Origin: Woronichinia sp035285405
Lineage (GTDB): Bacteria; Cyanobacteriota; Cyanobacteriia; Cyanobacteriales; Microcystaceae
Reading direction: 5' to 3'
NCBI GenBank assembly: GCA_035285405.1
Contig: JAYKJI010000016.1
Coordinates: forward strand, 1 to 7,025
Length of the DNA stretch: 7,025 nt
In this document: in pieces, positions 1 to 5,845 of the stretch
Numbering within the stretch: the stretch's first letter is position 1
Layout of the letters: the number at the start of each line of letters is the position of its first letter
Translations under genes and position numbers: made by a program
The notes under the pieces: model-generated
Databases searched by the model: none
What the model was told of the DNA's origin: nothing
Seen by the model: the letters and a program-made list of their open reading frames with translations, nothing else

Positions 1-264
1 CTCGCAGAAGAGTCTTCTCATAGTCCGAGCAACAACATTACCGAGAATGCTCCTGCTTCTGTTCAGAATTCCGTACATCAGTCTGGCAATAATCTTGTTT
101 CTAATCAGATTCTGAATGAAAATAAGAATTCCTTGTTTATTCGTGATTCTAGTGGCGAAATGAATGACGAAATGACATGGTTAAAGCCATACGCGGAACA
201 GTTGGAGCAATATCGTCAACGCGGCTCATCTAGTTCAAATTATAGCCGTGGAGATCTTGGCTGA
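1..264 (+). CDS. C-terminal end of an unidentified hydrophilic protein (partial)
   Basis: The plus strand is open in frame 1 from the first base of the window to a TGA at 262-264, giving the last 87 residues of a protein whose start lies outside. The visible part is hydrophilic and rich in Ser, Asn, Gln and Glu. It has no predicted membrane segment, cysteine or recognisable catalytic motif. The stretch from about residue 60 (WLKPYAEQLEQYRQRG) could form an amphipathic helix, and the final residues are a Ser-rich tail. Codon use is plausible and there are no stops over 87 codons, which favours real coding. I do not recognise the family. Its position on a plasmid-like replicon would suit a mobilisation or conjugation protein, but nothing in the residues shows this. 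It is convergent with the minus-strand operon that ends at 407. Confidence 0.5.
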   Translation, partial: LAEESSHSPSNNITENAPASVQNSVHQSGNNLVSNQILNENKNSLFIRDSSGEMNDEMTWLKPYAEQLEQYRQRGSSSSNYSRGDLG

Positions 265-406
265 AGTAATCGTGAAATAGGTTAGCATTGCATAATCTAT
301 CCAAAATGCAACCAAATCTGCTGATCAAAATCTCCTTAATGCTTAGGGATTCGGTTTTAAACCCACCAGTTGACCACTGAATATCGAAGCCTATCCCTAC
401 AAAATA
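265..406. other. Convergent intergenic region
   Basis: This 142-base AT-rich gap separates the 3' end of the plus-strand partial gene from the 3' end of the minus-strand operon. I see no open reading frame of useful length and no RNA gene. Its only structure is the inverted repeat at 344-399, listed separately. Confidence 0.6.
344..399. terminator. Imperfect inverted repeat between convergent genes, possible terminator
   Basis: TAGGGAT at 344-350 is exactly complementary to ATCCCTA at 393-399. The stem can continue with TCG (351-353) pairing CGA (385-387) across a 5-base bulge. A small hairpin, CAGT (367-370) with ACTG (376-379), sits in the loop. The position, between the ends of two converging genes, suits a bidirectional terminator. 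Neither side has the clean U-run of a classic intrinsic terminator, so the call is an inference from position and pairing. Confidence 0.3.
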
Positions 407-1585
407 TTAATCAAATTGTTGCCAAGCTAAAATTGCTTTCACCACAAAAGCTGTCGTAATCGTCCGACTACCATAAAACAGAATTGCCCGAACCTGTCCT
501 GATGCTCTGCCCAACTCCATGCGAATAAACCGACAACTTGGCCAAGATTGCTCCGATTGTTGATAATATTCTTGGAGGTAGCTCAATCCCTTAAGAACAC
601 AATCCCCGTGCAAAAAATTTCTCTTTTCTCCCCCAAAAGTTGCGGGACTAGGGAGTCTAACACCATTCCTTGTGACAGAATTTGTCTCTTGGGATTGAAA
701 CATCGCCAAACCTAATAAAGCCAAAGCCGTACTCAAAGGCTCACTAATCTCTTCCACTCCCCAACCGCCATCCTCTCGTTGAGATGCTCCTAAAAAACTC
801 ATTCCCTGTTCAATGCTAGGGGATAAGGGACGGACTAACGCCAATAATCGTAAACAAACATAAGTGCCGTAAAAAGGCCCGTGATACCACGAACTTTGCC
901 AACTCCCATCGGCTTTTTGTTGATTTTCTAAATAGGTCAACCCCTTTTCAATCACCTGACTAAATCGCTCTCCATCGTAAAGAGCCAACGCATAAAGCAA
1001 ATTGGCCATCACATCAGGATCAGGGCCCATTCCCCAGGCTAACCTAGCCCACTCCCCTTGGAGTTGTTGCTCTGGAGTAGGGTTATGTTTGGGAATAATC
1101 CAGGTCTCAAAGGAACCATCAGGATAATAATTATCGTTTAGCAAAACAGCCAGGGGCAATTCACAGGCCTTTTTCGCCTCGTCCCATCGTTGCGATCGCA
1201 CCAAAATCTGCATAATTTGGGCTAAGTCATCCGCATCGGGAGGTAATTCAGGTAAATAAGGAAAATAGCCCCAGCCGCCCACTCCTGTCTGACGTTGACA
1301 ACTTAATAAATAATTGATCTCCCGTTCGATCAACGGTTGCCAGACTTCCCCAAAATGCGCTCGGAGATCACACAAGGTATCAGCAATTAAAGCCCTGGCA
1401 AAAATATCGCCTTGATGTTCTTCTTGGGATGAGATAAACCCCTGGGTCTGGGGAAAAACCATCCGATGAGCCGCCTCCGCAAATCCCCGTTGCCCCTGAG
1501 CCGCTAAAAATTGCAAACTTTTTTCTAGGCAATTTTGGAGACGGATTTCCAAAAAATTTTGAGGAGAAGGCAATGTAAAAACCAT
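407..1585 (-). CDS. Single-domain class II terpene cyclase (squalene-hopene cyclase C-terminal-like)
   Basis: The 392-aa protein aligns by eye with the C-terminal catalytic half of squalene-hopene cyclases. In numbering from the ATG at 1583-1585, a GGWGYF stretch leads into PDADD, with the DxDD proton-donor motif at D117-A-D-D120. QW-type repeats follow: QKADGSW ending at W229, a YGTYVCLRLLA helix, and QREDGGWG around 269-276. Family enzymes protonate an isoprene double bond or epoxide and fold the chain into rings. Full hopene cyclases are about 630-720 aa with two alpha-barrel domains, so this is half length. That resembles the monodomain meroterpenoid cyclase MstE known from cyanobacteria. 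An upstream in-frame TTG adds two residues, but I prefer the ATG. It is the last gene of the operon, 32 bases after the dioxygenase gene. The substrate is unknown. Loss of activity cannot be excluded, but the DxDD motif is intact. Confidence 0.8.
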   Translation of the reverse strand: MVFTLPSPQNFLEIRLQNCLEKSLQFLAAQGQRGFAEAAHRMVFPQTQGFISSQEEHQGDIFARALIADTLCDLRAHFGEVWQPLIEREINYLLSCQRQTGVGGWGYFPYLPELPPDADDLAQIMQILVRSQRWDEAKKACELPLAVLLNDNYYPDGSFETWIIPKHNPTPEQQLQGEWARLAWGMGPDPDVMANLLYALALYDGERFSQVIEKGLTYLENQQKADGSWQSSWYHGPFYGTYVCLRLLALVRPLSPSIEQGMSFLGASQREDGGWGVEEISEPLSTALALLGLAMFQSQETNSVTRNGVRLPSPATFGGEKRNFLHGDCVLKGLSYLQEYYQQSEQSWPSCRFIRMELGRASGQVRAILFYGSRTITTAFVVKAILAWQQFD

Positions 1586-1617
1586 AGTCAAACGATATAA
1601 AGCAGGGAACTTGGCGG

Positions 1618-2469
1618 TTATTTTAGATAAGCCTTCTGTAGCTTAGAGGCTAAATCCTCGGCTGTGAGCGGTTCAAATCCTTTATCAATAAAACCTAAAC
1701 TTTTAAGACCCTTAGGTTTTTGTCCTAAAATAGCATTCTCGTAAAACATGATTTTGGTATAAAAATCATCTTCAACTTCAAAAACTTCTAATTGATTAGG
1801 ATACTGATGATGATCCCAATGATAATATCTTAAGGAACTGATTTTGGGAATCATTAAGCCGGCTAGGACAACTCTTTCTATGTCAGTTTGATTGGGAGGG
1901 GAGCAGTGAAATAACCGAGTATTATAAACAATAGCTTGGCCAGCTTTCATTGACAATGCTGTTAAGTATTCTTGCTCAATCAGTGGTAATAGATGCCGAT
2001 AGGGGAACTCATTGAGTCCTCCCCTAGGTTGGGTATTAAGGTGATGACTGCCTGGGACTAAATGGAGACAACCATTAAACGGCTCCACATCAATCAGAGG
2101 ACACCAAATCCCCAGGGATTGAAATTGATTTTCATCGGTAAAAGACCAATCCTGGTGCATCTGGACTTGACTATCCCTTCTGGATGCCTGTTTAACAACA
2201 AAATTCCAAAAACATAAACGATGATCTGGAAATAGCGTTGTTATTTTCCTGCCCAAAAGTTCCTTAACTTTTACATCAATAAATTTTCGGTAATCCACAT
2301 CTGCGCTCATAATACTAGGGGCAAAACCTGTTGTGAGTCCAGAAGATTTTTGCTGATAGAGATTTAATACAGATTGTATTTCGGCTTTATCTAAAAAATC
2401 AATCACCAGATACCCTGATTTTTCAAAGATTTCTGTTTGTAAAGGAATGGGATGTAAAAGTTGAGTCAT
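1618..2469 (-). CDS. Phytanoyl-CoA dioxygenase (PhyH) family Fe(II)/2-oxoglutarate oxygenase
   Basis: This 283-aa protein has the full PhyH signature. The Fe(II)-binding facial triad is H105-Q-D107 (in QMHQDWSF) and H188 (in LFHCSPPN). An arginine 11 residues later (R199 in ERVVLAG) is placed to hold the 2-oxoglutarate carboxylate. The segment GCLHLVPGSHH (about 133-143) and the strand KAGQAIVYNTRLFH are typical of the family's double-stranded beta-helix. Such enzymes hydroxylate or otherwise oxidise small molecules, lipids or amino-acid side chains. The substrate cannot be read from the sequence. It starts with ATG, with no strong Shine-Dalgarno sequence, 40 bases after the DCC-family gene. 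Next to a terpene cyclase and a presumed prenyltransferase, oxidation of a terpenoid is the simplest role. Hydroxylation of the neighbouring collagen-like protein is an alternative. The length and metal ligands suggest an active enzyme. Confidence 0.85.
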   Translation of the reverse strand: MTQLLHPIPLQTEIFEKSGYLVIDFLDKAEIQSVLNLYQQKSSGLTTGFAPSIMSADVDYRKFIDVKVKELLGRKITTLFPDHRLCFWNFVVKQASRRDSQVQMHQDWSFTDENQFQSLGIWCPLIDVEPFNGCLHLVPGSHHLNTQPRGGLNEFPYRHLLPLIEQEYLTALSMKAGQAIVYNTRLFHCSPPNQTDIERVVLAGLMIPKISSLRYYHWDHHQYPNQLEVFEVEDDFYTKIMFYENAILGQKPKGLKSLGFIDKGFEPLTAEDLASKLQKAYLK

Positions 2470-2509
2470 AATTGATAGCGATTTAATGATATCAAACCTG
2501 ATTTAATAG

Positions 2510-2887
2510 CTATTCCCCATAATTCTCCTTTGAAAGAGAGGAATCAGATGGTGATGGTTCATTCTCCGATAAATTAAGTCTATTTTTAATACTTAAAAGA
2601 CTGAGGACAAACCACAATTTTAAAATTAACCAGGGAACCGCCACATAAACCCAGCGACCAATGGGATATTTCCCTGTCTGAAATGTGGAATGAAATAAAA
2701 TTAATTGACCTCTTGCTTCGGGATGTTGTTGATAGAACTGGTTAGCAATTTCCGATTCAATGGGAATACGTTCAATTTGCTGAAAGGAAAACCAGACTAC
2801 CAATTGCGAGAGGACACGACATTTGCCACAGCGGCCTGCGTAAAATAAACGGGGTTTTTCTTTGACTAAGGGGCTAGAGGTCTCCAT
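2510..2887 (-). CDS. DCC family (DUF393) thiol-disulfide oxidoreductase-like protein
   Basis: This 125-aa protein begins with the strand RLFYAGRCGKC, a CxxC motif at C20 and C23 near the N terminus. It continues with a thioredoxin-like strand-helix pattern (VLSQLVVWFSF, then IPIES). This is the layout of the DCC1-like/DUF393 family, although the usual DG before the first Cys is replaced by AGR. Residues 80-100 (YVAVPWLILKLWFVLSLLS) are strongly hydrophobic and could be membrane-associated. The tail from 105 is Ser/Glu-rich. Family members are thought to carry out thiol-disulfide exchange, and their partners are mostly unknown. It lies 64 bases after the prenyltransferase-like gene and 40 before the dioxygenase gene. 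Both that upstream protein (11 Cys) and the glycine-rich protein (4 Cys) are possible partners, but this is inference. Confidence 0.65.
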   Translation of the reverse strand: METSSPLVKEKPRLFYAGRCGKCRVLSQLVVWFSFQQIERIPIESEIANQFYQQHPEARGQLILFHSTFQTGKYPIGRWVYVAVPWLILKLWFVLSLLSIKNRLNLSENEPSPSDSSLSKENYGE

Positions 2888-2951
2888 GCTGGGGAAGTTC
2901 CTAGATAAACCAATTACATTTTAAGGGGATCTTACAATTTTTAATGCTCAT

Positions 2952-3971
2952 CTACTGAGTAGCGGCTTTGAGATAAAGATTTAATCGTAAATTTCCCTGG
3001 GTATCACATCCCATTCCTAGATAGGAAACCGCACTACGATTCTGCTCCAGGGCTTCTGTGATCGGTAAATTGGCTAAACTATACTGTTGAGTACAAGAAT
3101 TAACTAAAGCAATCCATTGATCGGGACAATAGGCTAAACAATGACCACAAACATCCACCTTGACATCTACCATTTTTCCTGTGGTGATCGCCAAGCCCAA
3201 ACTGGGAACAATACCCGTTAATTGCAGAATCTTATCCCCGATGACCAGGGTTAAAAATGTCGCTAAATCCTGATTTTGTAGGAGGTCAATCCCCAAACGA
3301 TCTAAACGAGTCGGACGCAGAAAACGCCAGTAAAGTTTAGCTCGTACATTCTCAAGATTGGAGCCTTCGATACCAATACTTTGTAGATAAGCACAGTTCC
3401 GTAACGCGGCGATCGCCCTTTTTGCTTCTGTGGCATCGGGTAAAATTGCCGTCAACCAGCGTTCAGCCCAATCCCAGGCAGCTTGAATGCCTTCCTTACC
3501 TCTAGCATCCACATACATGGCACAGCCTGGGGTATTAATCCCGGCCCCTAACCACAGGACACCACTGGTAAAGCGAGCAAATTCCGCCACATCCTTGGGG
3601 ACATAACAATTTAGGGTGCGATCGCCGAGGGGAGCCAAAGAGCGAGAAGCGGTTAAATCCCATAGCTCCGTTAACGCTAAACGACTGGCTTCAAAGCGAG
3701 CTTTGGAATCTGCCAAAACAAAACCAGGATCCCCTAGTAGTCGGCTATAGCAATGCTTGGCCGTCGCTGTCAAACAGAGTTGTAAAGGGGAACCATCACT
3801 ATTTAGCCCCGAACGCCCGCCGCGTTGACCCTGACCATCGGGGGGAATAGCCAATAGGGTTTGACTCAAGGCTGTTACGGACGCTAAGGGAACTCCGCTG
3901 ACTTGAGCCGTTACCGCTAATAAGTCTTTTAGACGGTCTTCTATCTCATGCTTAGTACACAATCCCAGCAT
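2952..3971 (-). CDS. Probable ABBA-fold (DMATS-like) prenyltransferase, divergent
   Basis: No close relative comes to mind, but the 339-aa protein carries several landmarks of the alpha-beta-beta-alpha prenyltransferase barrel. SGLNSDGSPLQL (54-65) resembles the segment of DMATS enzymes that bears the indole-binding Glu, here Gln64. R210-A-K-L-Y214 matches the R-x-K-x-Y diphosphate-binding strand. Further barrel-like strands are GCAMYVDAR (148-156) and the C-terminal LGMGCDTQGNLRLNLYLK (318-335). Length also fits the family. ABBA enzymes transfer an allylic diphosphate to an aromatic or, in RiPP pathways, a peptide side chain. Unusual points are eleven cysteines and a CGHCLAYC cluster at 275-282. 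The ATG lies 2 bases after the glycine-rich gene's stop (TAA-AG-ATG), so translation is probably coupled. The assignment rests on motif reading alone; an uncharacterised cyanobacterial family is the alternative. Confidence 0.5.
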   Translation of the reverse strand: MLGLCTKHEIEDRLKDLLAVTAQVSGVPLASVTALSQTLLAIPPDGQGQRGGRSGLNSDGSPLQLCLTATAKHCYSRLLGDPGFVLADSKARFEASRLALTELWDLTASRSLAPLGDRTLNCYVPKDVAEFARFTSGVLWLGAGINTPGCAMYVDARGKEGIQAAWDWAERWLTAILPDATEAKRAIAALRNCAYLQSIGIEGSNLENVRAKLYWRFLRPTRLDRLGIDLLQNQDLATFLTLVIGDKILQLTGIVPSLGLAITTGKMVDVKVDVCGHCLAYCPDQWIALVNSCTQQYSLANLPITEALEQNRSAVSYLGMGCDTQGNLRLNLYLKAATQ

Positions 3972-3973
3972 CT

Positions 3974-4654
3974 TTAGTTTTTAGTGACTAAGATATTGCT
4001 GGCGACCCCTGGATTGCCATTAGAGCCTGACTGCCCTGGATTACCGTTATTTCCTGGAGAACCTGGTTTAGCTCCTCCTCCCGCATCACCACCGAGGCCC
4101 CCTTGACCCCCACTACCACCATGACCCCCAGTTCCTCCTGGAGCCGCATAGGGCGTAGCAAAAACATCACCGCCTTGGGCAGAAGAGGTGTAGATCACTC
4201 GCACGGTTGTACCGTTGCCGCCGTTACCGCCCTTACCCCCATCTCCGCCATTACCGCCGTTACCGCCTTTACCCCCATCACTGCCAGAGCAATCTGAACC
4301 CGCAGCACATTTTGAGGACTCGCCGCCATGGCCGCCACGACCACCGTTGCCGCCTTTACCCCCATCGCCACCGTCACCGCCTTTACCCCCCCCTGAGTAC
4401 AGGGTAATATTGCCCACTAACTCACCAATGGTAATCGTTGCCGGTTGAGCGTCTAAGCCGTTACTACCATCACCGCCGCGATCACCAGGGCCTCCAGCGA
4501 CAGCATCACTTCCAGGTGAGGAGTGCGGATCACAGGTTGATTTCCAGTCGCAAGAAGCATCTCGCCCTCGACTGCCATCATTGCCGTTAGGTCCTGTATC
4601 CCCATGAACTCCGTTAGCACCATTGGCTCCAACGATTAAAATATCGTAGTTCAT
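3974..4654 (-). CDS. Glycine-rich collagen-like / poly-Gly-II-like repeat protein
   Basis: This 226-aa protein is dominated by period-3 glycine. The N-terminal part (about 9-30, GANGANGVHGDTGPNGNDG) and C-terminal part (about 197-217, with NGNPG units) are Gly-X-Y triplets like bacterial collagens. The middle blocks (about 88-112, 125-148 and 173-191) are Gly-Gly-X with X mostly Lys, Asp, Asn or His. They resemble poly-glycine-II bundles more than a collagen triple helix. Two non-repetitive beta-like strands interrupt them: ATITIGELVGNITLYS (72-87) and TTVRVIYTSS (149-158). Four cysteines (35, 41, 116, 122) fall in two CxnC pairs in breaks of the repeat. I see no signal peptide or membrane anchor. 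The ATG is preceded by AAGGA (4657-4661) and GAGGA (4665-4669). A structural, scaffold or surface role is likely. With an oxygenase in the operon, it could also be a modification substrate. Confidence 0.75.
   Translation of the reverse strand: MNYDILIVGANGANGVHGDTGPNGNDGSRGRDASCDWKSTCDPHSSPGSDAVAGGPGDRGGDGSNGLDAQPATITIGELVGNITLYSGGGKGGDGGDGGKGGNGGRGGHGGESSKCAAGSDCSGSDGGKGGNGGNGGDGGKGGNGGNGTTVRVIYTSSAQGGDVFATPYAAPGGTGGHGGSGGQGGLGGDAGGGAKPGSPGNNGNPGQSGSNGNPGVASNILVTKN
4227..4392. repeat. Low-complexity GC-rich triplet repeat inside the glycine-rich gene
   Basis: The DNA coding for the Gly-Gly-X blocks is itself repetitive. The 17-mer CCGCCTTTACCCCCATC occurs exactly at 4263-4279 and 4350-4366. 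A one-mismatch copy lies at 4227-4243, and a shorter related copy begins at 4377. The offsets (36, 87 and 27 bases) are all multiples of three, so gain or loss of units keeps the reading frame. The repeat also produces spurious Pro-rich open frames on the plus strand. Slippage-driven length variation between strains would be expected. Confidence 0.7.
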
Positions 4655-4714
4655 TATCCTTAAATCCTCGAAGTAAAATACAAAAACTGATTGTTGATTG
4701 TGGGTAAACGAAAA
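4655..4714 (-). promoter_or_regulatory. Spacer with ribosome binding site of the glycine-rich gene
   Basis: The 60-base gap before the glycine-rich gene holds two purine-rich candidates: AAGGA at 4657-4661, very close to the ATG, and GAGGA at 4665-4669, 10 bases away. The second has the better spacing and probably sets the start. This is the clearest Shine-Dalgarno in the operon, fitting high expression of a structural protein. I see no terminator here. Confidence 0.45.
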
Positions 4715-4870
4715 CTAAGAATCTTTGACTAGTTTAGTGAAGTTAATATCCACTGCCTGTCCCTGGGCAATAATGGATCCTCCTTGAATATGAACTTCTT
4801 CCGTAAAAGTCTGTTGCCGTTGAATCAGATTTAAGGGGTTGCTTGGAGTGACAGTAATTTGATTAGCCAT
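4715..4870 (-). CDS. Small 51-aa protein with a beta-strand module
   Basis: The frame can be extended upstream to a TTG at 4925-4927, but that start would overlap the preceding gene by 20 bases. The ATG at 4868-4870 is the more likely start, giving 51 residues beginning MANQITVTPSNPLNLIQ. The segment EEVHIQGGSIIAQGQAVDI (about 24-42) resembles strand motifs in the neighbouring 220-aa protein (IRIEAGSSLIIQG), with short strands broken by Gly. That suggests a shared beta-solenoid or assembly interface. It has no Cys, signal peptide or membrane segment. It sits 37 bases after the 220-aa gene and 60 before the glycine-rich gene. An alternative is a modified-peptide precursor, because a Gly-Gly pair at 30-31 follows Glu at -8 and Ile at -4. 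That resemblance is only partial. No function is assigned. Confidence 0.6.
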   Translation of the reverse strand: MANQITVTPSNPLNLIQRQQTFTEEVHIQGGSIIAQGQAVDINFTKLVKDS

Positions 4871-4907
4871 AGTATTGATCCGATTAAATAAGTGAATTAA
4901 TTTTGCT

Positions 4908-5570
4908 TTAAAACCTGATTTTTTCAAGTTTCTGCACCATCATGTGGGTCGGGGCACAGAGTTGAATATTTCCTCCTGCCACAATTTCTAATTTTCTAAC
5001 AATTAGTACTGCGGGAAGATCTCCTTGAATAATGAGGGAACTCCCAGCTTCTATCCGAATTTTCTCAATCGCCCATACGGCTACTTCAAAGGGAGCATGG
5101 AGTTTTTCAATAATGCCCTGATAACTAGCGACCTGTTGGGAATCACCGAAGAGATAGGCATAGCCCGCTTTCTCGATGTCCTCTTGCTCCAGGGGGGTAA
5201 GCTCACCAATCTCAGGAAGATAATCTGAAGCCCAAGGTTTAGAGGGTAATTCCCTGGTAAAGGAAAAGACTTCTTGTTCACATACCTCATTGGGTATTCC
5301 AATCCAGGCCTTGAATTGATCAAACTGATTCGTTTGGCGAAAGCAGGGCCGATAGGAAGTTGAGCAATCTAAAGAGGTTGAGAAGATAACTTGAGAGCCA
5401 GCCCTAACGATGAAGGGTTCTCGATATACGTCAGAAAAGTAATTGATAGTAAACTCAGACAAAAAAGCCTCAAAATTCGACCGTCTGTAGGTAAATTGGG
5501 GGGTGACTAAGTTTAAGCAATCTTCAAGCTGCTGTCGTTGAGAATGAATATCGGCAATGGCAGTCTTCAT
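4908..5570 (-). CDS. Uncharacterised 220-aa protein with repeated beta-solenoid-like strands
   Basis: I do not recognise this family. The 220-aa protein starts with ATG at 5568-5570 and is the first gene of the operon. The N terminus (1-35) is probably helical and hydrophilic, and no signal peptide is seen. Similar short strand motifs recur: EPFIVRAGSQVIF (about 51-63), EKIRIEAGSSLIIQG (169-183) and RKLEIVAGGNIQL (192-204). They share hydrophobic-x-hydrophobic, then Ala/Gly-Gly-Ser or Gly-Asn, then a hydrophobic strand, as in beta-solenoid or cell-surface shell proteins. The acidic middle (about 105-150) links them. It has five cysteines (18, 69, 76, 97, 205). The related motif in the 51-aa protein and the strand before the Gly repeats of the 226-aa protein suggest that the three assemble together. 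This is inference from local resemblance only. Confidence 0.65.
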   Translation of the reverse strand: MKTAIADIHSQRQQLEDCLNLVTPQFTYRRSNFEAFLSEFTINYFSDVYREPFIVRAGSQVIFSTSLDCSTSYRPCFRQTNQFDQFKAWIGIPNEVCEQEVFSFTRELPSKPWASDYLPEIGELTPLEQEDIEKAGYAYLFGDSQQVASYQGIIEKLHAPFEVAVWAIEKIRIEAGSSLIIQGDLPAVLIVRKLEIVAGGNIQLCAPTHMMVQKLEKIRF

Positions 5571-5600
5571 CGGATTTCTTTCTTAATTTTAGGGTTGGGC

Positions 5601-5631
5601 ATTCTATTAAGATTACGAATTTTTTCCACAA
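5601..5631 (-). promoter_or_regulatory. Weak candidate promoter for the seven-gene operon
   Basis: On the minus strand, TAGAAT (complement of 5601-5606) matches the -10 consensus at five of six positions, 30 bases before the first ATG. The best -35 candidate, TTGTGG (5626-5631), matches only the TTG, and the 19-base spacing is long. A promoter is needed in this region if the operon is a unit. This is the best place I can see, but it is weak. Confidence 0.2.
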
Positions 5632-5731
5632 ACGCCAGTAAAGTTTACAATTTTAAGCAGAAAGTTAAGGCTTCAGGCGCAGTACTAGAAGGTAGCAGAA
5701 AATCTCAGGACTGCCCTAACCAAAATTGCAA

Positions 5732-5764
5732 TGACCGCCATTCGCGCCAGGAGCCCGGTGGTCA
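5732..5764. repeat. Short hairpin in the intergenic region
   Basis: TGACCGCC (5732-5739) pairs with GGTGGTCA (5757-5764) with one G-U wobble, leaving a 17-base loop. There is no following U-run on either strand, so an intrinsic terminator is unlikely. It could be a structured RNA segment or a protein-binding palindrome. Confidence 0.35.
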
Positions 5765-5845
5765 AAACGTGAGTAAAGTGCCCCGTACAGTCCAAGCCCT
5801 CAGAAATGAGTAGCTTCCATTACGACGACCTCAACTCATCACCAG

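Noticed and set aside
1586..1591. Upstream TTG start for the terpene cyclase
   Set aside because: The ATG two codons later is a better start and no ribosome binding site favours the TTG.
2952..3971. Assignment to the LynF/TruF cyanobactin prenyltransferases
   Set aside because: The visible motifs resemble DMATS-type enzymes, and I see no convincing match to what I remember of LynF-type sequences. No cyanobactin protease or precursor is present.
3988..4377. Other minus-strand frames inside the glycine-rich gene
   Set aside because: These are out-of-frame readings of the same triplet repeat, rich in Val, Met and Ala, with no independent start signals.
4103..4448. Plus-strand Pro/Arg/His-rich open frames opposite the glycine-rich gene
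   Set aside because: They are the antisense reading of GGN glycine codons, which gives Pro-rich frames without stops. None has a family signature.
5025..5323. Short frames on both strands within the 220-aa gene
   Set aside because: They are fully contained in a better supported gene and have no domain or start signal.
5538..5813. 91-residue plus-strand frame over the operon leader
   Set aside because: It begins antisense inside the 220-aa gene, has no ribosome binding site and no recognisable domain, and runs across the promoter region and hairpin.
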